This document shows positions 1 through 5,375 of a DNA stretch of 5,876 bases, piece after piece. A program made the translations under genes and the position numbers. A model generated the notes under the pieces. That model worked only from the letters and a program-made list of their open reading frames with translations, was not told the origin of the DNA and searched no databases. Each line of letters begins with the position of its first letter. Within the stretch, counting starts at the first letter, position 1. The DNA is taken from the NCBI GenBank assembly GCA_016765335.1, contig JAESQE010000129.1:13576-19451 (forward strand). The letters are read 5' to 3'. Source of the stretch: Planctomycetaceae bacterium. Its GTDB lineage: Bacteria > Planctomycetota > Planctomycetia > Planctomycetales > Planctomycetaceae.

Positions 1-857
1 ATCAGTCGTCCTTTAGGATCAACACACATTGAAACCCAGGAACCTTCGACTTCCTTAGGAACGGTATAAAGTAGTTCGACTTTGAAGCCTTTTGCAATTT
101 TCATTGCATCATTTTTAGTGGCTTGTGCAGATCTTTTAGGAGCAGGTTTTTCTGCATCAAGATTTTTCAATCGAATATTACGGAATTGAGCTTTCATTGC
201 AGGCCCACGGTGTACCTGAAAACCGATCAAGCCAGACAGTTCTCGCTCGGCTTTCTGGTTATCAATAATTTCGACTGCACCAACGCCATCAATTTTGTGA
301 ATCAGTTTGTTTCCCTGGCAGATAATGGTCATCGTATGCCATTTGGTCAGATCTTTTTGATCAACAGATCCTGCTTTGGCAAATCGATCTAGCTTTTCAA
401 CTGTTTTTTTGCCTTCGTTATCGACGGTTACTTTTTGTCCCCGTTGAGCAACAATGCCACGACCACGTTCGTCGTAAAGCATGCCTGTGTAAGGAGGATT
501 CGGATGGATGTCTGCCTGATAGCCCTTCATGGACCACTTTCCGACATCTTTCAACCGTTCGCTGCGATACATCACACCGGAGTTGTTTTCTCCTTCGAGG
601 CGGAATTCCAGGCGAAGTTCAAAGTTTTTTACGGTGCCATCCCAGATCAGAAACTGGTTATGTTCCAGATGATCCGGCCCTTTGGTGATGCCGGTAATGA
701 GCCCATCTTGAACAGACCACAATTCCGGATTGCCATCCCAACCGGAAAGATCTTTCCCATTAAACAGGGACTTAAACCCTTTTTCCTGGGCATAAACAGA
801 GGAACTGAGTCCGACAAGTGTCAGAATCAGGCAGTGTAAAATATTCTTCAGACGCAC
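1..857 (-). CDS. Exported DUF1080 (3-keto-disaccharide hydrolase-like) protein, N-terminal part, probably fused to a membrane-bound dehydrogenase domain
   Basis: Reading down from a GTG at 857-855 gives 285 full codons, open to the window edge, so the C-terminus is missing. GTG is chosen because GGAG lies 7 bases upstream, an in-frame stop lies at 881-879, and no ATG falls between. Residues 1-23 form a signal peptide (basic RLK, then a hydrophobic stretch) with a likely cut after VYA, so the protein should be exported. Residues about 27-232 match DUF1080, a concanavalin-like fold linked to glycosides and 3-keto-sugars: FNGKDLSGW (32-40), NSGVMYRSE (92-100), YQADIHP (113-119), [10 protein letters not shown] (125-134), KWHTMTI (172-178), [11 protein letters not shown] (209-219). 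After a Lys/Ala/Pro linker (about 233-255), [20 protein letters not shown] (257-276) and VDPKGRL (279-285) resemble the start of the propeller-like membrane-bound dehydrogenase domain common in planctomycetes. The DUF1080 call is firm. The fusion is inferred from about 30 residues, and no substrate can be named. Confidence 0.9.
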   Translation of the reverse strand, partial: MRLKNILHCLILTLVGLSSSVYAQEKGFKSLFNGKDLSGWDGNPELWSVQDGLITGITKGPDHLEHNQFLIWDGTVKNFELRLEFRLEGENNSGVMYRSERLKDVGKWSMKGYQADIHPNPPYTGMLYDERGRGIVAQRGQKVTVDNEGKKTVEKLDRFAKAGSVDQKDLTKWHTMTIICQGNKLIHKIDGVGAVEIIDNQKAERELSGLIGFQVHRGPAMKAQFRNIRLKNLDAEKPAPKRSAQATKNDAMKIAKGFKVELLYTVPKEVEGSWVSMCVDPKGRL

Positions 858-864
858 AATAATA

Positions 865-868
865 CTCC
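865..868 (-). promoter_or_regulatory. Ribosome binding site for the GTG start at 857
   Basis: GGAG on the minus strand lies 7 bases upstream of the GTG at 857. It decides the start, since the codons back to the in-frame stop at 881-879 contain no ATG, and the first residues after the GTG form a well-shaped signal peptide. Confidence 0.6.
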
Positions 869-907
869 AATACCAATTTCATTAAGAGGAGGAACTACAG
901 AATCGTC

Positions 908-933
908 CTGCACCTGCCGTTCAGCAGGTACAG
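908..933. repeat. Strong hairpin in the leader of the DUF1080 gene
   Basis: CTGCACCTGC (908-917) pairs with GCAGGTACAG (924-933): nine of ten pairs, with one C/A mismatch and a six-base loop CGTTCA. It lies about 50-75 bases upstream of the GTG at 857, so it would sit in the mRNA leader of the minus-strand gene if transcription starts further out. No T-run follows on either strand, so it is not a typical intrinsic terminator. It may be a regulatory leader stem, a protein site or another short palindromic repeat. Confidence 0.5.
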
Positions 934-1054
934 CTTCAAAATCCTATTTTATAAGTCCCATTCATAAGATTAAGTTACAGTCCCCTATTGTTAGAATCTA
1001 AGTTGCTTATGTCAAACCAGTTCGGAATTCTGCTTGATACTTCAGGGAACCTCT

Positions 1055-1228
1055 ATGAATTCCAAGGGAGAACAGACATTCCTATCTATTTTGTTTGAGC
1101 AAGTCTTTATTCCGGCAGACAGGAATGTCTACCCTCCGCTGGCAATGTCTTTGGCAATCATATCGTTGATCAGATACAATCAGCCCTCGAATGAGGTGTC
1201 TGTTTGTTTAATGGGCAATACTGTCTAA
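1055..1228 (+). other. Doubtful small ORF (57 codons) upstream of recJ
   Basis: An ATG at 1055 is preceded by AGGGA (1044-1048) at a workable distance and opens 57 codons ending 37 bases before recJ; an in-frame ATG at 1034 would extend it by seven codons. The product starts MNSKGEQTFL and has a weakly hydrophobic stretch (PLAMSLAIISLI) but no family I recognise. The palindrome at 1114-1133 lies inside it, which argues that the reading frame is accidental. It could instead be a leader ORF translated ahead of recJ. A chance ORF is the more likely reading. Confidence 0.15.
1114..1133 (-). repeat. REP-like palindrome with GTAG at its head on the minus strand
   Basis: On the minus strand the sequence reads GGTAGACATTCCTGTCTGCC. 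Arms GGTAGACA and TGTCTGCC pair at seven of eight positions around a four-base TTCC loop. GTAG lies at the 5' end of the stem and overlaps it. A GTAG-type tetranucleotide next to a short imperfect hairpin is the known signature of REP sequences moved by RAYT proteins. Only one copy is present here, so repeat status is inferred. Confidence 0.4.
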
Positions 1229-1265
1229 AATCATGAAGCAAGACTTGTAAAGTGAAGAGGGTGTC

Positions 1266-3041
1266 ATGCCGCGGCAATGGAGATTTAGTAGTCATGATTC
1301 TGGGCGAGTGGAATCTCTGGCTCAGCAAATGCGTTGTTCCACATTGGTGGCTCAGGTTCTGATTTCGCGTGAATTACCAGATGCCAAGCAGGCCAAGGAT
1401 TTTTTGGCAGCCAAGCTATCAGATCTTCGCAATCCGGAAACGCTTCCCGGGATTTCCCAGGCAGCGGAAATTATCGTGCAGGCGATTCAGGATAAACGTC
1501 GCATCACCATTTATGGCGATTACGATGTGGATGGCATGACCTCAACCGCAATCCTTCAGCAATGCTTGCAACTGACTGATGCTCACGTCGATTACTACAT
1601 TCCTTGTCGGCTGGAAGAAGGTTACGGATTAAACTGCGATGCAATGCGAGAGCTTCACAAGGAAGATCCCAATCGATTGGTTGTGACTGTTGATTGTGGA
1701 ATTGCCAGCGTGACCGAAGCAGCCCTGGCTCGCGAAATCGGGTTGGATCTCATCGTTACCGACCACCATCACATCGGCGAACAACTTCCCGATGCATTGG
1801 TTTTGGTGCATCCAGAACTCCCGGGAGGCGAACCAGCTGAGGACGGAAAGTTTACTCCCTTGTGTGGAGCAGGCGTCGCGTTCAAATTGGCTTGGGCAAT
1901 CTGTAAAATTCTGGGAGAAGACGGCAAAGCGACGCCACGCATGCGAGACTTCTTGAAGTCAGCCGTGTGTCTTTCCATGATCGGAACCGTGGCGGATGTT
2001 GTGCCGTTGGTGAATGAAAATCGACTCATCGTCAAATTCGGACTGGCTTCGTTAATTGAACAAGCTGGTCCGGGACTTTCTGCATTAATGAAAGTCGCAG
2101 GGATCGATAAAAAGACCTCGATGACATCCGAAGATATTGGCTTTGCGTTATCGCCGCGACTCAATGCCGCTGGGCGTCTGGGACAAGCTCGACTGGCTGT
2201 TGAACTTCTCACGACAACTAACGAATCACGAGCCTCGCAATTGGCTGAGTATCTGGATGGTTTGAACAAACAGCGGCAAACGGTCGAACGCAAAATCTTG
2301 AAGCAAGCCAAAGAAACCGTTCTGGAAAACGAACATTGGCTCGAAGATCAAACTCTGGTTGTAACGCATCACGATTGGCATGCTGGAGTGATTGGAATTG
2401 TTGCGAATCGAGTGGCTGAACATTTCGAGAAGCCAACAATTCTGGTCACCTTTGGCACCAGCAGCGGGATTGGTCAGGCATCCGGTCGGACTTATGGCAA
2501 CTACAATTTGCATCGAGCAACTTCAGCATGTAGCCAGTACCTGGAAACCTTTGGCGGACATGCAGCTGCCATCGGTTTGAAAATTCAACACGATAACATC
2601 GAACCTTTCCGCAAAGCTCTTTCCCAGGCCTTGTTGGAAAATGAAGAAGTGTTAGAACATCCTCCACGAAGAATCGATGCGGAAGTCACCCTGGCTGAAT
2701 TGACCGTCAAAGCCGTACGAGAACTCGAATACCTGGGGCCATTTGGCAGCGCCAACGAACGACCAATTTTTGTTGCGACCGGAATCGAACTGGCAGAACC
2801 ACCCCGCACGATGGGAGAAGGCGACCGTCATTTATCATTGAAGGTCAAACAGTACGGTCAAATGATGCGAGCGGTTGCGTTTGGACGCGGAGAATGGGCC
2901 GAAGAAATGGCCAAACAAACCGGCCCACTCGCCCTGTGCTTCAAACCAAACATCAACGAATTCCGAGGCCGCACCAACGTAGAAATGCTACTCATCGATT
3001 GGAAAACTGAGGAGGAATTATCCCAGATGGGTAGTGTGTAA
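1266..3041 (+). CDS. recJ: Single-stranded-DNA-specific exonuclease RecJ
   Basis: A complete 591-residue RecJ, close to the usual bacterial length (E. coli 577). It degrades single-stranded DNA 5' to 3' in the cytoplasm, serving RecF-pathway recombination and mismatch and base-excision repair. The DHH phosphoesterase core is intact: GDYDVDG (84-90), TVDCG (141-145), TDHHH (165-169, the DHH metal site) and ADVVP (243-247), followed by [11 protein letters not shown] (296-306). The DHHA1 domain shows [12 protein letters not shown] (372-383), ASGR (405-408) and [10 protein letters not shown] (429-438). The C-terminal RecJ OB-fold starts near [13 protein letters not shown] (490-502). The start is ATG 1266: an in-frame TAA at 1248-1250 leaves no other ATG, and AGAGG (1256-1260) lies five bases upstream. 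No catalytic motif is missing and nothing suggests damage. It stands alone, transcribed away from the DUF1080 gene. Its promoter should lie in 858-1265, but I find no convincing -35/-10 pair. Confidence 0.97.
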   Translation: MPRQWRFSSHDSGRVESLAQQMRCSTLVAQVLISRELPDAKQAKDFLAAKLSDLRNPETLPGISQAAEIIVQAIQDKRRITIYGDYDVDGMTSTAILQQCLQLTDAHVDYYIPCRLEEGYGLNCDAMRELHKEDPNRLVVTVDCGIASVTEAALAREIGLDLIVTDHHHIGEQLPDALVLVHPELPGGEPAEDGKFTPLCGAGVAFKLAWAICKILGEDGKATPRMRDFLKSAVCLSMIGTVADVVPLVNENRLIVKFGLASLIEQAGPGLSALMKVAGIDKKTSMTSEDIGFALSPRLNAAGRLGQARLAVELLTTTNESRASQLAEYLDGLNKQRQTVERKILKQAKETVLENEHWLEDQTLVVTHHDWHAGVIGIVANRVAEHFEKPTILVTFGTSSGIGQASGRTYGNYNLHRATSACSQYLETFGGHAAAIGLKIQHDNIEPFRKALSQALLENEEVLEHPPRRIDAEVTLAELTVKAVRELEYLGPFGSANERPIFVATGIELAEPPRTMGEGDRHLSLKVKQYGQMMRAVAFGRGEWAEEMAKQTGPLALCFKPNINEFRGRTNVEMLLIDWKTEEELSQMGSV

Positions 3042-3374
3042 TCTTTCATTTCCGCTAGTAACTCCGCAGAACGGAAGAACTTAGTCGAGATTAACTTTGG
3101 CATCTTTCATGATATTTATGAAAATCTTGATACCATAAAACGCTTGTTGAAAAATCCGTAAGTGCAATTTAAAATTAGTGTCTCGCTTTGTTTTCTTCCC
3201 GTAAAGTAACGCAGCCGATGAAAGTAATGTAGAGTACTTATTATATCCCAATCCTTCGTCCCTCATTTTAGTGATCCTTGATTCAATCAGATCAAATTCC
3301 TCTGGAACATGACATGGTAAGTCTTAAACGCAGACGATCTCACGCCGGACTTACGTTAACCCCTCAAATACCCT
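3042..3374. other. Intergenic region between recJ and the DUF1569 gene
   Basis: There is no believable gene in these 333 bases. A 61-codon minus-strand ORF (3081-3266) has no ribosome site, no recognisable family and a Lys/Ile-rich composition expected of AT-rich spacer. The region is noticeably more AT-rich than its flanks. No terminator with a clear T-run follows recJ; TTCCG/CGGAA arms just after the stop are too short and far apart to rely on. The only structured element is the inverted repeat at 3317-3354. The promoter of the DUF1569 gene probably lies here but is not identifiable. Confidence 0.6.
3317..3354. repeat. Perfect 7-bp inverted repeat upstream of the DUF1569 gene
   Basis: GTAAGTC (3317-3323) and GACTTAC (3348-3354) are perfect inverted copies separated by 24 bases, ending 20 bases before the ATG at 3375. 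The position suits an operator or a leader stem-loop, but seven bases can pair by chance in a region this size. A GTTAAC palindrome follows at 3355-3360. Confidence 0.3.
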
Positions 3375-3845
3375 ATGACTCAATCGAAAACACAAAGACG
3401 CCCTCTCTTATTCACCGAGCTTGATGCGGCAGTGGCTGAATGCCATCAATTGGCCGAGAGTGGTTATCAACAAAACGGCAATTGGACGCTGGGTCAGATT
3501 TGCAGGCATCTTCGGCTGGTACAGGATCCAAGCATTGATGGCTACCCGAAATGGATGTCACTTTTTGCTCCCATTCGCCCCTTCATGCGACGACTGCTTC
3601 TGCCACGATTACTTGGCAGCAATTCTCCACAAGGAATCCCTACCTCATCGGTATTTATACCACCAAATGATTTGGATGATGAAACGGAATTACTGTCTTT
3701 TACCAACAGTGTTCGCCGCTTTCAGAATCACGCCGGTGACTTCAAACCGCACCCAGGTTTTGGTAAACTCGACCGACGACTTCTTGAGCAGGTTCACGCC
3801 GCTCATGCCGCACATCATCTGGGATTTCTTGCACCTCAGACGTAG
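3375..3845 (+). CDS. DUF1569 (DinB-superfamily) protein
   Basis: 156 residues, the full length for DUF1569, a four-helix-bundle family in the DinB/YfiT superfamily that is frequent in planctomycetes and often annotated only as hypothetical. NWTLGQICRHLRLVQDPSID (36-55) is the hallmark helix; its H45 and the cluster HAAHAAHHLGFL (141-152) supply the histidines that bind metal in DinB-like proteins. Residues about 62-82 (LFAPIRPFMRRLLLPRLLG) are hydrophobic and basic, as usual in this family. The biochemical role is unknown; some DinB relatives are metal-dependent thiol-S-transferases, which I do not claim here. ATG 3375 is chosen because an in-frame TAA at 3357-3359 lies just upstream. No Shine-Dalgarno is visible, which is common in planctomycetes. 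The TAG stop lies within the GTAG head of a palindromic element, so that element may have shaped the last residues. Confidence 0.88.
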   Translation: MTQSKTQRRPLLFTELDAAVAECHQLAESGYQQNGNWTLGQICRHLRLVQDPSIDGYPKWMSLFAPIRPFMRRLLLPRLLGSNSPQGIPTSSVFIPPNDLDDETELLSFTNSVRRFQNHAGDFKPHPGFGKLDRRLLEQVHAAHAAHHLGFLAPQT

Positions 3846-3877
3846 GGCCGAAGCCGTTAACGCTTACGCGTTGGTCC
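3842..3877 (+). repeat. GTAG-headed palindrome overlapping the DUF1569 stop codon
   Basis: GTAG (3842-3845) includes the TAG stop of the upstream gene. Outer arms GGGCC (3845-3849) and GGTCC (3873-3877) pair with one G-T wobble. Inner arms AACGC (3859-3863) and GCGTT (3868-3872) pair perfectly around a four-base loop TTAC, leaving a nine-base bulge on the left. A 5' GTAG plus bulged hairpin is REP-like. It could also act as an mRNA 3'-end stabiliser, or as a terminator without a T-run. Confidence 0.4.
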
Positions 3878-3891
3878 TTGAAGCAATCAAA

Positions 3892-3909
3892 CGACAAGCT
3901 TGCTGGTCG
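3892..3909. repeat. Short imperfect palindrome in the spacer before the membrane-protein gene
   Basis: CGACAAGC (3892-3899) and GCTGGTCG (3902-3909) pair at seven of eight positions around TT, with one A/G mismatch. It lies 14 bases after the GTAG-headed palindrome and about 30 bases before the next ribosome site. It may be the partner hairpin of a composite element or an independent stem. Confidence 0.3.
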
Positions 3910-3940
3910 CCTCGGCTAACTTTGACATCAGGCTGGAAAA

Positions 3941-3944
3941 AGGA
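3941..3944 (+). promoter_or_regulatory. Ribosome binding site fixing the start at 3952
   Basis: AGGA, within an AAAAAGGA run, lies 7 bases upstream of ATG 3952. It is decisive because the same frame stays open back to 3421, and a longest-ORF rule would wrongly begin the gene inside the DUF1569 coding region. Confidence 0.65.
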
Positions 3945-3951
3945 AATATCC

Positions 3952-4290
3952 ATGACACACAAAATTGAATATAGTCACCGAGAACGCTTCTGGCTGTGGT
4001 GCTTAGCCATCTTCGGTTTTTCTGCAATAAACATCGCGTTTATCTACGGGGTGCTATTCCAACCTGACGCAATGGTCAGCGCACTGTCAAATCCAATTTC
4101 TCTGGCCTTTATAGTCGAGGCGATCATCTTGATGGGAGTGTTTGCCTATCTGTTAACTAAATGGGAAGTTGTTCAATTGCATTGGGGCTGGTTTGTGTTC
4201 TTATCACTCATAGGCAGCATGGCTTTTGCTTTACCCATCGTGCTGCTATGGTCCCGCGGTACGGGAGATTCGGTGCAACCCAAGCCGTAA
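3952..4290 (+). CDS. Small three-helix membrane protein, DUF2834-like
   Basis: 112 residues with three predicted membrane helices: about 14-35 (WLWCLAIFGFSAINIAFIYG), 46-68 (SNPISLAFIVEAIILMGVFA) and 78-100 (HWGWFVFLSLIGSMAFALPI). The N-terminus (THKIEYSHRER) is polar and basic. The SNPIS segment entering helix 2 and the AFALPIVLLWSR end of helix 3 recall DUF2834, a family of about 100-residue integral membrane proteins of unknown function; this is pattern memory, not a search. The frame is open upstream to 3421, but codons before 3952 overlap the DUF1569 gene and its palindromic spacer and read as non-protein. It lies 106 bases after the DUF1569 gene and 63 before the SDR gene, all in one direction, so co-transcription is possible. 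Function unknown. Confidence 0.8.
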   Translation: MTHKIEYSHRERFWLWCLAIFGFSAINIAFIYGVLFQPDAMVSALSNPISLAFIVEAIILMGVFAYLLTKWEVVQLHWGWFVFLSLIGSMAFALPIVLLWSRGTGDSVQPKP

Positions 4291-4353
4291 CAATATACTG
4301 GAACTGATATGTTCCACTGTTGCTTAACCTTTACCTCTTAAGGATGCAGAAAT

Positions 4354-5091
4354 ATGATGGCTCTTGTGGTTGGAGCAAGCGGTGCGACTGGTCACCTACT
4401 TGTGAAGCAGTTGCTAGATCGCGGCTTAAACGTCAAAGTGATTGTACGATCGCCCGGCAAACTGCCCGAAGATATTAGGAATCACGATCACTTAACAGTG
4501 ATCCACGCAAGCGTTCTGGATCTCAGTGACGCCGAGATGGCCCAACATGTTGATGGGTGTAGCGCCGTGGCTTCGTGCCTGGGGCACAACATTAATTTCA
4601 AGGGATTATTTGGCCATCCACGTATGCTTGTAACTGATGCGACTCGCCGATTGTGCTGTGCCATTAAGGCAAACAAGCCAGAAACGCCAGTCAGATTTGT
4701 GCTCATGAATACCACTGGCAACAGCAATCGCGATCTCCCCGAGCGGATTTCGTTTGCTCAGAAGTGCGTTATCGGGCTTATTCGCCTATTGGTGCCTCCT
4801 CATTTGGACAACGAACGGGCAGCCGACTATCTACGCACTAAGATTGGCCAAAACGAGGGGGAGATCGAATGGGCTGCGGTTCGCCCGGATAGTTTGATTA
4901 ATGAAATTGAGGTTTCCGAGTACGAGGTGCATCCTTCACCGATTAGAAGCGCAATCTTTGACGCCGGTTTGACAAGCCGAATTAATGTGGGCCACTTCAT
5001 GGCTGATCTGATCACTGACGATAACCAATGGAGCAAGTGGAAGGGGCAAATGCCCGTGATCTACAACACAGCATCACCCGACTCGAAGTGA
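4354..5091 (+). CDS. Atypical short-chain dehydrogenase/NAD(P)-binding protein
   Basis: 245 residues with an N-terminal Rossmann fold: VVGASGATG (5-13) is the glycine motif of atypical SDRs, and R32 after the second strand (VKVIVRSPGK, 27-36) suggests NADPH preference. VIHASVLD (49-56), the strand at AVASCLGHN (71-79), FVLMNTTGNSN (115-125) and WAAVRPDSLINE (173-184, matching the usual RPxxL) follow the order of the NAD(P)H-binding family (PF13460) that includes flavin-reductase-like and epimerase-like proteins. The canonical YxxxK pair is not obvious, so it may bind nucleotide without classical SDR chemistry; the substrate is unknown. ATG 4354 is preferred to ATG 4357 because AGGA (4341-4344) lies nine bases ahead of it. 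No signal peptide, so cytosolic. It converges on the minus-strand gene ending at 5376. Confidence 0.88.
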   Translation: MMALVVGASGATGHLLVKQLLDRGLNVKVIVRSPGKLPEDIRNHDHLTVIHASVLDLSDAEMAQHVDGCSAVASCLGHNINFKGLFGHPRMLVTDATRRLCCAIKANKPETPVRFVLMNTTGNSNRDLPERISFAQKCVIGLIRLLVPPHLDNERAADYLRTKIGQNEGEIEWAAVRPDSLINEIEVSEYEVHPSPIRSAIFDAGLTSRINVGHFMADLITDDNQWSKWKGQMPVIYNTASPDSK

Positions 5092-5132
5092 GGCCAAACT
5101 GATCCGGCCAGGCACTTTGAGAAACCAGCTTG

Positions 5133-5153
5133 GTAGGTCAGGCCTCCGTCTGA
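5133..5153 (+). repeat. GTAG-headed REP-like hairpin, degenerate
   Basis: GTAG (5133-5136) is followed by TCAGGC (5138-5143), loop CTCC (5144-5147) and GTCTGA (5148-5153). The arms pair at all six positions if one G-T wobble is allowed. It begins 41 bases after the SDR stop codon. The layout matches the other GTAG elements here, but the stem sequence differs. Confidence 0.4.
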
Positions 5154-5177
5154 TTTTGTGTGGCTGAAGTTGGAGTT

Positions 5178-5191
5178 CACGCTTTAGTGTG
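5178..5191. repeat. Short hairpin with a four-base loop
   Basis: CACGC (5178-5182), loop TTTA (5183-5186), GTGTG (5187-5191): five pairs with one G-T wobble. The bases ahead of it, GGAGTT (5172-5177), could be a decayed GTAG-type head. On its own this would be ignorable; it is listed because it lies in a run of four such palindromes. Confidence 0.3.
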
Positions 5192-5203
5192 CTTGCGGGT
5201 TAC

Positions 5204-5224
5204 CGGCGGCTATCGCCTTGCCGC
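5204..5224. repeat. GC-rich palindrome
   Basis: GCGGC (5206-5210) and GCCGC (5220-5224) pair perfectly across nine bases. An alternative pairing is GGCG (5205-5208) with CGCC (5214-5217). The reverse strand carries GGTAA next to the stem. It lies between the hairpin at 5178-5191 and the larger inverted pair at 5250-5331. Confidence 0.35.
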
Positions 5225-5249
5225 TTACGATGAGGGCTGCAATCGGGAT

Positions 5250-5331
5250 TGTAGGGTCCGCTATTGCGGACCAAATCTTGCATAGAGAAGCTGGCACGGC
5301 AATGAAATTGTCCGCAATAGCAGACCCTACA
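5250..5331. repeat. REPIN/BIME-like element: two GTAG-headed palindromes in inverted orientation
   Basis: The arms 5250-5271 and 5310-5331 are inverted copies matching at 21 of 22 positions (only C5259 versus A5322 differ), separated by 38 bases. Each arm is itself a palindrome headed by GTAG at its outer end. The left one contains GGTCCGC, loop TATT, GCGGACC (5255-5272), a perfect seven-base stem; the right one reads GTCTGC, loop TATT, GCGGAC on the minus strand with one G-T wobble. This nested design, 82 bp with GTAG facing outward at both ends, is what is described for REP doublets (REPINs) mobilised by RAYT Y1 transposases. It lies between two converging genes, a usual place for such elements, and may also block read-through or stabilise mRNA ends. 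No RAYT gene is in the window. A non-autonomous MITE is the alternative; an ATT flanks both sides, too short to call a target duplication. Confidence 0.75.
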
Positions 5332-5375
5332 TTTGGAGATTCCGCTTTGATTGCTTGTTGAGATGCGTATGAGAT

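Noticed and set aside
123..839. Plus-strand open frames at 123-392 and 435-839
   Set aside because: Both lie opposite the DUF1080 gene, which has a signal peptide, family motifs and a continuous frame. The plus-strand translations match nothing recognisable.
1629..3103. Several minus-strand and one plus-strand frame within or overlapping the end of recJ
   Set aside because: RecJ is intact with all its motifs in order; these are shadows in other frames without ribosome sites.
3144..3173. Possible promoter TTGTTG, 18 bases, TTTAAA
   Set aside because: The fit to consensus is loose in AT-rich spacer and it lies about 200 bases ahead of the next gene. Planctomycete promoters cannot be called reliably this way.
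3421..4290. A 289-codon open frame spanning the DUF1569 gene and the membrane-protein gene
   Set aside because: Its first part runs out of frame through the DUF1569 coding sequence, whose own frame matches a known family, and then through a palindromic spacer. Only the part from ATG 3952, with its own ribosome site, reads like protein.
4488..5036. Minus-strand frames opposite the SDR gene
   Set aside because: The SDR gene carries the glycine motif and other family features in order; the opposite frames show no domain or ribosome site.
5101..5340. CRISPR array suggested by repeated palindromes
   Set aside because: The stems differ from one another and spacing is irregular. There are no near-identical direct repeats with uniform spacers.
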